33,290 nucleotides of DNA from Candidatus Eiseniibacteriota bacterium (GTDB taxonomy: Bacteria > Eisenbacteria > RBG-16-71-46 > JAFGJU01), in assembly GCA_020349905.1 (NCBI GenBank), contig CP070702.1, forward strand, positions 2,539,497-2,572,786, read 5' to 3'. Positions within the stretch are counted from its first letter, which is position 1. Every line of letters begins with the position of its first letter. Under the pieces are notes generated by a model. The model did not search any database and was not told the DNA's origin. It saw only the letters and a program-made list of their open reading frames with translations. The position numbers were made by a program, and so were the translations under genes. This document shows positions 1 to 7,936 of this stretch, one piece after another.

Positions 1-490
1 AACTCACGAGCCGGCCCTCCACGGTGCTGAGAGAGAGCCCGGCGACTTCCTCGGCCATCAAGCGCACCCAGCCCGCCATCGAGCCGAGCATTCGCATTGC
101 CAGGGTGATGCTTCTCTTGAGCTCTTCCAGAAACCTGCCCCTCGGGAAGAAGATGAGCTGTGAGTCTTCTATCGCGTCTGCAGATGCCGGACAGGTTTGA
201 TGCTCAAAGAAAATGCAGGCCTCGGCGAAGCTGAAGCCTGCCTCAATTATGTGGAGGATGTGTTCCTTGCCGTCCGGGGAGACCTTGTAGACCTTCACCC
301 TCCCGCGCTCTACCAGGTAGAAACCGAGGGCCTCGTCTCCTTCAACGAGGATGTTCTGGCCCTTGGGAACTTCCTGACGCACGGCTATCGCGGCCAGCCC
401 GGTAAGCTCCGGATTTCCGAGGTCTCTGAACATGGCGAAGCCGGCAAGTGACTTCTCCATCTCTTTTGTCGACTGCTTGGATGACGGCAT
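1..490 (-). CDS. Crp/Fnr-family transcriptional regulator (3' end beyond window)
   Basis: Translating the reverse complement from ATG 490 gives an open frame that runs off the left edge, 163 codons without a stop. Residues about 15-120 form a cyclic-nucleotide-binding-type beta barrel: ILVEGDEALGFYLVERGRVK is the typical beta3-turn-beta4 signature of CAP/FNR proteins, followed by SPDGKEHILH and an EA-rich cap region. After it come the long dimerisation helix (LKRSITLAMRMLGSMAGW) and the first residues of the winged helix (EEVAGLSLSTVEGRL). The start fits a GGGAG ribosome site 8 nt upstream; an internal ATG at 460 is an alternative. No N-terminal Cys cluster of Fnr type is visible in the part present, so an oxygen-sensing [4Fe-4S] role is not indicated. 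Ligand and targets are unknown. It is followed downstream in its own direction by sequence outside the window. Confidence 0.9.
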   Translation of the reverse strand, partial: MPSSKQSTKEMEKSLAGFAMFRDLGNPELTGLAAIAVRQEVPKGQNILVEGDEALGFYLVERGRVKVYKVSPDGKEHILHIIEAGFSFAEACIFFEHQTCPASADAIEDSQLIFFPRGRFLEELKRSITLAMRMLGSMAGWVRLMAEEVAGLSLSTVEGRLVS

Positions 491-513
491 GAGCACAACT
501 CCCGTGGAGGCTC

Positions 514-519
514 ATTGTA
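514..519 (-). promoter_or_regulatory. Possible -10 element for the Crp/Fnr gene
   Basis: The minus strand reads TACAAT here, 23 nt before the ATG and upstream of the GGGAG ribosome site. No convincing -35 hexamer lies 16-18 nt further upstream (the best is TGGCGC), so this would be an activator-dependent or weak promoter if real. Confidence 0.3.
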
Positions 520-593
520 CCTCAGACGGCACCCGCGCGCCAGTCATTTGGGGGGTTGCCCACACGAGGTCTGCCGGCCGCGGTCTTCGACTC

Positions 594-621
594 GCTCCGG
601 GCCCTCGTAGCGTTCCGGAGC
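594..621. repeat. Inverted repeat between the MFS gene and the regulator
   Basis: GCTCCGG at 594-600 pairs perfectly with CCGGAGC at 615-621 around a 14-nt loop. It lies downstream of the MFS stop codon (minus strand) and upstream of the regulator promoter. It could form a terminator-like hairpin, but no T-run follows. Nothing else recognisable sits in the 491-709 gap except a short imperfect direct repeat (TCAAGGGCTGGC at about 648 and 710). Confidence 0.35.
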
Positions 622-709
622 TCGTGGAGCGTAGACGCCACCGCACCTCAAGGGCTGGCGGGACCGGGAGTGCGACGTGTGGCCGACGCGTGAAGAGACA
701 TGCCGGGTT

Positions 710-2092
710 TCAAGGGCTGGCAGGACCCCGGACGCTGTCGTCCGGCGCGGTAACTGCGCCCACGGGTATCTCTGCCCCGGGCCTGTCCACGCCCGCGGGG
801 AGCCTGTTCCCCAGAAGTAGGAAGCCGAGGGAGGCAGCGAGGCCGACCAGACCTATGAGGCCCCACACTATGAGTCTGTTTCCTGCACTCACGTCCATGA
901 CGAGGCCGCCCATAAAAGGCCCGATGGAGAATCCGAGCGAGCTGAAAAGCCCGAACACTCCCATGTACCGACCGTACCGTGTGGCCGGCGCCAGGTTCGC
1001 CACCAGGGCGATGGAGGCGGGGCCGGTCAGAATCTCGCCCAACGTCACAATCACGATGGCCGCAAGCAGGGAGTGGAAGCCACCCGCCAGCGAGGCGGAA
1101 AAGTATCCGACGGCATAAAGCAGGCTTCCCAGAGCCATCACTCTAGTCATGCGAAGTCGCTCCACCAGCTTCACGCACGGAAACTGAAGGAACACGACAA
1201 TGAGCCCGTTTGCCGTGTAGAGATATCCCAGGCTGACCTTGGTTATCCCGACCCACTCCACAGCGTACACTGAGAAGACCATGATGAGCTGCGATGCGAC
1301 CACGAAGAGCAGGACGGAAATGAGGTTGTAGGAAAGGAAGAGCCTGTCGCGCGCGACCGAGACGAGGTCGCGAAGTCCCACCCTCTCCGCGCCAGTCCCG
1401 CGTTCGGGCTCCTTCATGGCCACGAGAAGTATCAGGCCCCCCAGCGCGGTCACGATCCCGGAGACGGAGAAAAGAAAGGCGTACGAGAAAGACGCCAGGA
1501 AGCCTCCCATTGCCGGCCCTATGGCCCAGCCGAGGTTTATGCCGATGCGCAGGAAGGCGTACGCCTCCTGTCGTTTTTCGGGCGTGGTCACGTCCGACAC
1601 CATCGCAAGGGCAGCGGGCTCGAACAGGCCGCGAGAGAAGGAGCTGGCCACGACGAGTCCGGCGATGGGCAGAAATCCCATCTCTCTCAGGACGGCCGCA
1701 CTTATGAGGAAGAACGTGCCGGCTCTCGCGCCGAGGGCAAGGAGCATGACGACCTTTCTGCCGAATCTATCCGCCAGCTCACCGCCCAGTAGCTCCGCCA
1801 CCGCCCCAGCCAGGATGGCCGTGAGGAAGACGGTCCCGACTGTGGTCATGGGAACCTTCAACACGTTGTGGAAGTAGATGCTGAGGAACGGAAAGACGAC
1901 CGAGAAGCCGAGCGCAGTTATGCCTCTGCAGAGAACGAGGATGTGCACGCGCCTGTCGTGCCTCTGGAAGATGCCTCGTGGGAAGAGGTCGTGCAAGAAT
2001 CTGCGGAGAGCAAGAGTGTCAAACATTGCAGATAATGCTACTACTGCAAGTGTGGGCCGGCAAGCGGGTTCTGAAGACGCGGCTTGGTTCAC
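710..2092 (-). CDS. MFS transporter, DHA1-like drug/metabolite exporter
   Basis: Up to 460 residues with about 12 hydrophobic segments starting near residue 50. The MFS motif A lies in the loop after TM2 (GGELADRFGRKVVMLL, about residues 103-118). A Pro/Gly-rich TM5 region (GWAIGPAMGGFLASF) matches motif C of 12-TM antiporters, and a second such stretch (GFSIGPFMGGLVMD) occurs in the C half, as expected from the internal duplication of MFS proteins. These features point to proton-driven export across the inner membrane; substrate cannot be read. The longest start is GTG 2092, but ATG 2026 (MFDTLALRRF) is equally plausible; neither has a good Shine-Dalgarno. The tail after TM12 (about 25 residues) is hydrophilic. 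Divergent from the GNAT gene and monocistronic by spacing. Confidence 0.9.
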   Translation of the reverse strand: MNQAASSEPACRPTLAVVALSAMFDTLALRRFLHDLFPRGIFQRHDRRVHILVLCRGITALGFSVVFPFLSIYFHNVLKVPMTTVGTVFLTAILAGAVAELLGGELADRFGRKVVMLLALGARAGTFFLISAAVLREMGFLPIAGLVVASSFSRGLFEPAALAMVSDVTTPEKRQEAYAFLRIGINLGWAIGPAMGGFLASFSYAFLFSVSGIVTALGGLILLVAMKEPERGTGAERVGLRDLVSVARDRLFLSYNLISVLLFVVASQLIMVFSVYAVEWVGITKVSLGYLYTANGLIVVFLQFPCVKLVERLRMTRVMALGSLLYAVGYFSASLAGGFHSLLAAIVIVTLGEILTGPASIALVANLAPATRYGRYMGVFGLFSSLGFSIGPFMGGLVMDVSAGNRLIVWGLIGLVGLAASLGFLLLGNRLPAGVDRPGAEIPVGAVTAPDDSVRGPASP

Positions 2093-2163
2093 CTAGCGTC
2101 GTACGCAGGCGGGCAATCAGATTCAGGCGACGAGGTAGTTAAGGGCCGGGGCACGGGGAGTGT

Positions 2164-2191
2164 TTGACCTTCCCGTTCGGTCCGTTATAAT
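2164..2191 (+). promoter_or_regulatory. Near-consensus sigma70 promoter for the GNAT gene
   Basis: TTGACC (2164-2169), 16-nt spacer, TATAAT (2186-2191). Predicted transcription start about 2198. Because transcription would begin there, the TTG at 2200 cannot be a normal translation start, which supports a downstream start at 2311 or 2332. Confidence 0.75.
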
Positions 2192-2310
2192 TGTGACTGT
2201 TGCCCGACAATTATCCCTGGCGACCCCCTTCAAAGTCCTATAGACCCGCGGGGCAGAAGGGATCATGGGGGTCGGCGCTACGCGCAGAACGCTACTCAGT
2301 GGGACACCAC

Positions 2311-2817
2311 GTGCAGATTCGAAAGACCAGGATGCTCTCCGAGCAGGACGAAGAGAGTCTGTTCGGCTGGGGAAAAGACATCTTCGGCATGGAGTCTTTG
2401 AAGCTCGAGTGGAGACAGAAGGTGCTTCACTTCACTCTCTACATCGAGGGCCGTGCCGCGAGCCACGTGGGCACGCTGTCTGACACCGTGACCGTTGGCT
2501 CACAAAAAATCAGCATCTGTGGAATCGGAGCCGTCGTGACGAGGGGGGATGCCCAGAAGAGGGGGCTCGCCCGCAAGTTGCTCGCTCAAGTCATCAACTG
2601 GGCGAAAGAATCCACGGAGGCCGAGTTTGGCTTTCTTTTCTGCCGACCACCGCTCGTGCCGTTTTACGAATCCATGGGGTGGCAGCTTCTCAAGGACCCC
2701 GTTCTCATAGAACAGTCGTCGGGCCGCATGGAATCTCCCATTCCCGCCATGGTTCTTCCTCTCACCGAAGCAAAGTGGCCGCCGGGCGAGGTGATACTGG
2801 GAGGGCTTCCGTGGTGA
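2311..2817 (+). CDS. GNAT-family N-acetyltransferase
   Basis: 168 residues from GTG 2311 (VQIRKTR). The GNAT acetyl-CoA site is visible as GIGAVVTRGDAQKRGLARKL: a beta4 strand followed by the Q-x-x-G-x-A pyrophosphate-binding loop and helix alpha3. The C half has the usual FGFLFCRPPLVPFYESMGW motif (strand beta5, then the F-Y-E-x-x-G-W helix). Overall shape resembles aminoglycoside 2'-N-acetyltransferase-like and Eis-like single-domain GNATs, but substrate cannot be assigned. The start was chosen because the strong promoter just upstream makes the longer frame from TTG 2200 leaderless and its N-terminal 37 residues are low-complexity and Arg/Pro-rich; ATG 2332 is the other candidate. It stands alone on the plus strand and converges with a decayed hydrolase gene. 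Confidence 0.85.
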   Translation: MQIRKTRMLSEQDEESLFGWGKDIFGMESLKLEWRQKVLHFTLYIEGRAASHVGTLSDTVTVGSQKISICGIGAVVTRGDAQKRGLARKLLAQVINWAKESTEAEFGFLFCRPPLVPFYESMGWQLLKDPVLIEQSSGRMESPIPAMVLPLTEAKWPPGEVILGGLPW

Positions 2818-2879
2818 GAGCAAGGGGTTCGGACACTGCAGGCCTAGCGCAAGCCCTAGTCAGCTCGCCCCGTCTTCCT

Positions 2880-3718
2880 CTATTCTCCGACGATCTCCCG
2901 GATCGCCGCAACGATGATCTCGGGCTTATCCAAAGCACGTGATGACCCGCATCCTCTGCCAGGATGAATCTGCCCCGTTCAGATATGGAAGCCAGTCGCC
3001 GGTTAGAGGCAATCCAGAACTGTTGGAACGTGGCAGCTGAATTTCCAAATGCAGGATTGGGTTTGGCGGAGCTAATCACGACGAGCGGCACATTTCCCAA
3101 GTCCTCTATCACTGCAAGCTGCTCTGCGCTCCTCGAAAACATCATCCCGTGCTCGAACGCTATCGTCTCAAAGAACGCGGCCCGGCTCACTTCTCCACGG
3201 TCCCGATGCTCCGCACCAAGCCGCCTGTATTGTTCTGTCATCTCCCCTGCCATCGCCCTCAAATCCGAAAACCTCTCACCCGTGAGAAACCCAATCGGAG
3301 GGGGATCTACGACCACGACTCCCGCCGTGAGCTCTGGGTATTGAGCGGCAAACAAGAGACAGTGGACTGCGCCCAGCGAATGCGCTACCAGAAGAAGTGA
3401 AGAATCGACTCCCGTAGCCTCCAGTAGAGAACGAAGCTATGCAGCAACCTGTGCAGTGGTGCGTGGAAAGGGTCCAGGTTCACTCTCTCCGTACCCGGCC
3501 CTGTCGTACACTAAGACCCGAGTCTGGCCCGTGAGTTCATCGATAACGTTCTGCCACGTACGATAAGTCTCTGTAATCCCGGTATCAAGAAGAACCACTG
3601 GCGACCCCTTCCCGGCACATCGAAAATGCAGCCTGTGCTCTCCGATGCTAACTGAGCGGTACTGCCATTCTGTGGCTTGCTTGCTCAGCCGACTACCTTC
3701 ACACTGCCAAGCCGCCAA
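2880..3718 (-). pseudogene. Alpha/beta hydrolase pseudogene (amber codon plus frameshift)
   Basis: Reading the minus strand from about 3718 gives an alpha/beta hydrolase N half: SPVVLLDTGITETYRTWQNV (oxyanion strand region) and LVYDRAGYGESEPGP. At 3437-3439 an in-frame TAG interrupts the frame. The same frame continues beyond it as LRSLLEATGVDSSLLLVAHS then LGA, i.e. the intact nucleophile elbow A-H-S-L-G-A, then CLLFAAQYPEL. Near 2931-2937, just after AEDAGHH (catalytic His region), the frame must shift by one base to recover LDKPEIIVAAIREIVGE and a TAG stop at 2880. Two independent lesions mean no full-length enzyme is made. The amber most simply replaces a Glu codon (GAG to TAG). The 5' end is unclear: a good ribosome site (AAGGAGAGG, 3788-3796) precedes GTG 3783, but that frame closes after about 32 codons, suggesting a third lesion. 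Confidence 0.85.
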
Positions 3719-3825
3719 GCATACGAAGAGATCGCGAGTGCGAAAGACACCTTGCCTACTACGTCGTTCTCTTTGGCTAACACTATGCCTCTCCTTATTC
3801 GTCCTGGGCGTTCACTGACGCAACC

Positions 3826-4317
3826 TCAGCCCAGAAGCCGGTCAATCCTGAAGCCCACGTCAAATGAGGCGATCACCAACCCTACGTTCACCAGTACGTT
3901 GACGGGGACCGGCCACCTGTCTTGCCTGAGTGTCGAATCCAAGTACCGACTCAACACCGTCAGCACCCCAAAACACGCGAATGCTCCGATAACGGAATAG
4001 GACCATCGCCTGAAGAACGGGGCAACAATCAGCGTGTGTATCAGCCCGCAGAGAACGAAGGACGCAACTGTCGGCAGGGCCCAGCGTCTCCTTCCGCCCA
4101 AACGGATATACAGTCGATACACAAAGTAAGCTATCCCGGGATTCCAGAGATGCCAGAATCTGTGAAATCCGGGCTGGGCCCAACATTCAAGAAAGCTCCT
4201 GCGCACGTAGGGCCAGTCGTTGAGTTCAGTCTTGAAGCCCCGCATCCTGGCGTAGCGAGTGTAGTCCTCAACGTATCGTTTGTAGCGCTCTCCCATCCAC
4301 TTTCGCACGCCTGTCAT
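3826..4317 (-). CDS. Small MBOAT-like membrane protein
   Basis: 163 residues. After a charged N terminus (about 45 residues) it has FHRFWHLWNPGIAYFVYRLY, LGGRRR and SFVLCGLIHTLIV. This order (FW-x-x-W, an LGG/Arg loop, then an S/CGL-x-H segment) matches the core of membrane-bound O-acyltransferases, where the invariant His lies in SGLWHG. Two or three further hydrophobic stretches follow (about residues 105-125 and 135-155). Full MBOATs have 350 or more residues, so this is only the core; short stand-alone versions exist, from memory, in several phyla. It begins 10 nt after the stop of the kinase gene and is probably translationally coupled to it. Acyl acceptor unknown; activity of so short a protein is uncertain. 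Confidence 0.65.
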   Translation of the reverse strand: MTGVRKWMGERYKRYVEDYTRYARMRGFKTELNDWPYVRRSFLECWAQPGFHRFWHLWNPGIAYFVYRLYIRLGGRRRWALPTVASFVLCGLIHTLIVAPFFRRWSYSVIGAFACFGVLTVLSRYLDSTLRQDRWPVPVNVLVNVGLVIASFDVGFRIDRLLG

Positions 4318-4327
4318 TTCCAGCCCG

Positions 4328-6445
4328 TCACTTTCCTTCCATCAGCTTCAGGTACTCGGGCTCGTCGCGCAAGTTCTCGAGATCGGCATCTCGCTTGATC
4401 CACTCATACAGTTCATACCCAGCGGCAATGGATTCTTTCAGCCGCCGTATCGCAAGCGCCACCTCTCCGATTCGCGCATAGAAACAAGCAACATTGTAGA
4501 GCATGAGAGGGTCCGTCGGATTCAACCGAATGGCTTCCTCCGCGTGCTTCTTGCCCTCGTCGAGTCGCCCCGCTTCCGCCAGGCGCACGGCAAAGTGTAT
4601 GTGGGCTCTTCCGTCTGCTGGATGTTGCGCGAGATATCTCGGATAAGCCTCAAGCGAGACATGAAGCATTTCCAGGTAGCCCTCTTTGTCCCCGAGTCTC
4701 TGATAGCTGAGAAGCAGATCGTTATAGACAGAGAAGAAGTCGGGGTTCAGCTCGAGGACCTTCTTGTACTGCTCAATAGCTTCTGCGTCCCGATCTGAAA
4801 GATAGTAAATCCTTCCCAGAATCCAGTGGGCCGCGTGATCAGACGGGTCCAACTCGATCGCCTTCCTGCTTGCCTCTAAGGCTTCGTCCAGAGAACCCTT
4901 GTTGAAATAGCAGAGGCCAAGCGCAGAGTAGGCTTGAGACAGGGAGGAGTCATACATCAGGGCCTTCAGGCCGGCCTCCATTGATTTTTCGAGCCATACG
5001 TCCTTGGTCTCAAAGAGCTGATACAGCGTCCCGTACGCTTCGGCCAATCCTGCATAAGCGTTGGCGTAGCGTGGATCGAGCTGGATGGCTCTCTCAAAGA
5101 GCCCTATGGCGATGTTCAGCTTGCTCTTGCTCCTCTGGTAGAGAAAACCCCGGGCTCTCTGGTTGAGGTCATACGCGTCCATATTGACAGTCGGACGTTT
5201 CGTGAGAACAATCTTTTCCGTGGGGCTAAGCCTCAACATCAATGCGTCCACAATCTGCCCTGACACTTTCTCCTGTATGTCAAACACGTCCGCAATGTGC
5301 CCGCTGAAGTTTTCCGCCCAGAGCTGTGTATCGCTCCTTACGTCCACAAGCTCTGCTGTTATGCGCAGGTCGTCCCGAAATCTCCGCACGCTGCCCTCCA
5401 GAATGTATCCCGCATTTAGCTCTCGCCCAATCATCTTGATGCTCTTCGTGGTGTTCTTATACAGCATGGAGGTCGTCCTGGAGATTACGTGCATATCCCT
5501 CAGCCGGGACAGGCTCATGATTAGTTCCTCGGTAAGGCCATCGCTGAAATAGTCACCCTCCTTCTCGGGGCTGATGTTCTTGAACGGAAGAACAGCTATG
5601 ACTTTGGCTGCCGCGGCACTTTCCGAGCTGTCTTGTCTTTGACGGAAATCCTCGAGGTCTCCCGTGAGTTCCTCGACGCTTGCGTATCGACGCTCAGGGT
5701 CCTTCTCCAGCATCTTCATAGCAATGGAATACAGCTCAGAAGGAATGTTGCTGCCCAGTTCGTCCGGTTCAAGCGGGTCCTCGTTTGTTATGCAGTAGAT
5801 GAGAGCCGCATCGTTGTCTGATCTGAACGGCAACTCGCCGGTCAGCATCTCGTAGAAGACCACGCCCAGCGCCCAGATGTCGGAACGGTTGTCCACTTTT
5901 GCCCCGCGCACCTGTTCCGGAGACATGTAGGCGATCGTTCCGACGGCCGCTCCCGTTTTGGTGATGGCCGTTCCACCTTTAATCTTTGCGAGCCCGAAAT
6001 CCATGATTTTCGCCCTGCCGTCCGGTGTCACCATGATATTGTTGCTCTTAATGTCCCTGTGAATGATTCCCTTGGAATGGGCCGCCTTGAGGCCGTCAGA
6101 AACCCCCTCGATAAGGTCAAGGGTAACATCCAGCTTGAGCGTTCCGCTCCGGATTGCTTCGCTCAGGTTCTGACCTTCTACGTATTCCATCACAATGAAC
6201 AGCTGGTCATCGGTCTCTTCAAAGGCGTAAACGCCAGCAATGTTAGGATGACTCAGGGCAGCCGCAGACCTTGCCTCTTTCCTCAGACGTTCCCTCTGCT
6301 CGCTTCGTCCTGCCAGTCGCTCCGGCAGAAACTTTATGGCCACGTCCCTGTTGAGCCTGGTGTCCCTGGCCCTGTAGACTACACCCATCCCGCCCTCACC
6401 TAGCTTCTCCAAGATCTCGTAATGGGAAATGGTCTTGCTCATCAT
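4328..6445 (-). CDS. Ser/Thr protein kinase with TolB-like and TPR domains
   Basis: 705 residues. Residues 8-270 are a complete Hanks-type kinase: glycine loop GEGGMG (16-21), catalytic Lys in VAIK (K38), HRDIKSNN (129-136, Asp131 and Asn136), DFG (149-151), SPE in place of APE (175-177) and SDIWALG. No transmembrane segment follows. Residues 283-405 form a TolB/adenylate-cyclase-associated domain (IAVLPFKNIS, YFSDGLTEELI, LRITAELVDV). Residues 425-700 are tetratricopeptide repeats (for example AIQLDPRYANAYAGLAEAYG). Such kinase-TolB-TPR hybrids are thought to be cytoplasmic signalling scaffolds; the target is unknown. The ATG at 6445 has GGAGG 8 nt upstream, and a sigma70-like promoter lies about 60 nt above. 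The small MBOAT-like gene follows in the same transcript and may be an output. Confidence 0.93.
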   Translation of the reverse strand: MMSKTISHYEILEKLGEGGMGVVYRARDTRLNRDVAIKFLPERLAGRSEQRERLRKEARSAAALSHPNIAGVYAFEETDDQLFIVMEYVEGQNLSEAIRSGTLKLDVTLDLIEGVSDGLKAAHSKGIIHRDIKSNNIMVTPDGRAKIMDFGLAKIKGGTAITKTGAAVGTIAYMSPEQVRGAKVDNRSDIWALGVVFYEMLTGELPFRSDNDAALIYCITNEDPLEPDELGSNIPSELYSIAMKMLEKDPERRYASVEELTGDLEDFRQRQDSSESAAAAKVIAVLPFKNISPEKEGDYFSDGLTEELIMSLSRLRDMHVISRTTSMLYKNTTKSIKMIGRELNAGYILEGSVRRFRDDLRITAELVDVRSDTQLWAENFSGHIADVFDIQEKVSGQIVDALMLRLSPTEKIVLTKRPTVNMDAYDLNQRARGFLYQRSKSKLNIAIGLFERAIQLDPRYANAYAGLAEAYGTLYQLFETKDVWLEKSMEAGLKALMYDSSLSQAYSALGLCYFNKGSLDEALEASRKAIELDPSDHAAHWILGRIYYLSDRDAEAIEQYKKVLELNPDFFSVYNDLLLSYQRLGDKEGYLEMLHVSLEAYPRYLAQHPADGRAHIHFAVRLAEAGRLDEGKKHAEEAIRLNPTDPLMLYNVACFYARIGEVALAIRRLKESIAAGYELYEWIKRDADLENLRDEPEYLKLMEGK

Positions 6446-6503
6446 GGGCGATCCCTCCGCCGTGTCTGGGGGCTTGGCCTATTCCGCTCAATCAGCTTCA
6501 CTT

Positions 6504-6532
6504 AGGATAGCTGGGGGCTCTCCGCATGTCAA
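6504..6532 (-). promoter_or_regulatory. Sigma70-type promoter for the kinase gene
   Basis: On the minus strand TTGACA (6527-6532), 17-nt spacer, TATCCT (6504-6509). Predicted start of transcription about 6497, giving a leader of about 50 nt before the kinase ATG at 6445. Confidence 0.65.
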
Positions 6533-6635
6533 CCAACGCGGCAGTAACCGTGCACCAGTCCGAACGACCTTCGTCTCGGTCAAGACACAGCCGCAGGCCG
6601 ACGAACAGGGCCAGCTTCAAGCCGATGAAAATCTG

Positions 6636-6664
6636 CTGACAATCTTTTCCCGCGGGAGTATTCT
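6636..6664 (+). promoter_or_regulatory. Possible sigma70-type promoter for the sensor kinase
   Basis: CTGACA (6636-6641), 17-nt spacer, TATTCT (6659-6664), about 70 nt before ATG 6733 and divergent from the Ser/Thr-kinase promoter. The region between carries near-repeats GTGATGTGA (6695) and GTGATGTAA (6711), and CTCTAAGGT (6688) and CTCTGAGGT (6720), of unknown meaning. Confidence 0.4.
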
Positions 6665-6732
6665 CAGGGGCGGTTGAATTGACGCAGCTCTAAGGTGATG
6701 TGAACCTGGAGTGATGTAACTCTGAGGTAAGG

Positions 6733-7764
6733 ATGGAAAACCCGCTCAAACAATTGCCGCTACTGGCGATGGTCATACTCGTGGCGGCCATGATTCTGAT
6801 TACCGGCACACTGGTGTCGATCGGTAGGGGCCACTTTAACTTCCAGAATTATGTGTACGGGCTCACGTACACGGTTGCCTGCGCGTTCTGGGTCGGCCTC
6901 ATTCTAGCAGTGTCCTACAATTTCATAGCCAGGCTGCGAAGAGCCCACTACTATCTGTTCTTCACTGGGCTGATTCTCGTCGGTACCGCACTCGGCACGC
7001 AGACCGCCAGCCTCATCATCCACAAGAGACTCTATGCAGGACCCCGAATCACGGCCTTCTCCGTCGTGGTTTCGCTGGGTTTGGCCATCCTCGCAATCGC
7101 CAACGAGCATCTGAGGGAAAGCCTGTCCAAGAGGGTCGCTGGTCTGAAAGAGTCGGAAATCGAGCGCAAGATTTTGGAGCGATCTGAAGCTGAAGCCAGA
7201 ACTAGCAGTCTGCACACTCGACTCGACCCACAGTTTCTGGTGAATACCCTCGATAACGTCGCCGCACTTATGCGCCAGGCCCCCGAGCGAGCCGAGCAGA
7301 ACATAACGAAACTCTCGAACCTCTACGAGCGAGCGCTTTCCATGAACAACCAGAGCTTGCTCTCTTTGGGGGACGAACTAGCGCTACTCGAGGACTACTT
7401 TCAACTGGAAGCGCAGCGCCTGGGAGAGAGATTTCGCTTTGTCATCGACTGCCCGGCCGAACTCAGGGAGGCACGAGTTCCCGCGTTCCTCCTGGAACCG
7501 CTTGTCGAGAACTCGATAAAGCATGGAAGCTCAGGCGGGACGCTAAACGTCGGCGTGAAGGTGTGGAGGGAGGAAAAACATCTTTTCGTCAGAGTCGCTG
7601 ATGATGGTCGCGGCTTCGACCAGAAGAGGACTCCCTTCGGGCTGGGGCTCTTCGGGATTCAGCAGCGGCTCGATCTCATCTACAAGGACGCGTACAGGTT
7701 CGAGATAGAGTCCGAGGTGGGGAAAGGCACCAGCGTCACGTTGAGGCTGCCGGTGGATTCCTAG
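6733..7764 (+). CDS. LytS/YehU-type sensor histidine kinase with His-to-Gln change
   Basis: 343 residues. Residues 8-125 contain four hydrophobic segments (for example LLAMVILVAAMILITGTLVS and FWVGLILAVSYNFIA) with no periplasmic sensor domain. A short coiled coil (126-158) leads into the His_kinase domain of the LytS family: LHTRLDPQFLVNTLDN (160-175), where the family normally has N/D-P-H-F-L-F-N. The HATPase_c domain looks intact: N box FLLEPLVENSIKHG (252-265), G1 box VADDGRGFD (288-296) and FGLGLFGIQQRL (302-313). GAGG precedes the ATG. No LytTR response regulator is adjacent, so it is an orphan. With Gln167 at the phosphoacceptor position, conventional autophosphorylation looks unlikely unless another His serves. 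Confidence 0.88.
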   Translation: MENPLKQLPLLAMVILVAAMILITGTLVSIGRGHFNFQNYVYGLTYTVACAFWVGLILAVSYNFIARLRRAHYYLFFTGLILVGTALGTQTASLIIHKRLYAGPRITAFSVVVSLGLAILAIANEHLRESLSKRVAGLKESEIERKILERSEAEARTSSLHTRLDPQFLVNTLDNVAALMRQAPERAEQNITKLSNLYERALSMNNQSLLSLGDELALLEDYFQLEAQRLGERFRFVIDCPAELREARVPAFLLEPLVENSIKHGSSGGTLNVGVKVWREEKHLFVRVADDGRGFDQKRTPFGLGLFGIQQRLDLIYKDAYRFEIESEVGKGTSVTLRLPVDS

Positions 7765-7858
7765 GCCTCATGGAGGAGTTCCAAAGTCGCAAAGGGACAT
7801 TCCACCGCCGGCACTAACTTAGAAAGTGGTACAATGAATGGGGGCAGGTCAGTCGCGT

Positions 7859-7894
7859 TTAGCGTCTGGCATCCAGCGTCTAGCAGCATCAGCG
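7859..7894. repeat. Degenerate heptamer-period repeat
   Basis: The stretch reads as consecutive 7-mers AGCGTCT / GGCATCC / AGCGTCT / AGCAGCA from 7861, i.e. two exact copies of AGCGTCT 14 nt apart with related units between and after. It lies in the convergent gap between the sensor kinase and ssnA (7765-7936), which otherwise shows nothing I recognise. Confidence 0.35.
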
Positions 7895-7936
7895 CCGGAA
7901 AAGTGAAACGTCGGCCGGGCCAGACAGCAATCCTCT

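Noticed and set aside
594..621. Intrinsic terminator for the MFS gene
   Set aside because: Stem of 7 bp with a 14-nt loop and no T-run.
2200..2310. Longer start (TTG 2200) for the GNAT protein
   Set aside because: It coincides with the predicted transcription start of a strong promoter, and the added residues are not GNAT-like.
3437..3439. TAG read through as pyrrolysine or other recoding
   Set aside because: A second lesion (frameshift near 2935) follows in the same gene, so simple decay explains both; no Pyl machinery is visible.
7826..7835. Extended -10-like TGGTACAAT on the plus strand
   Set aside because: No -35 and no plus-strand gene downstream; it lies in a convergent gap.
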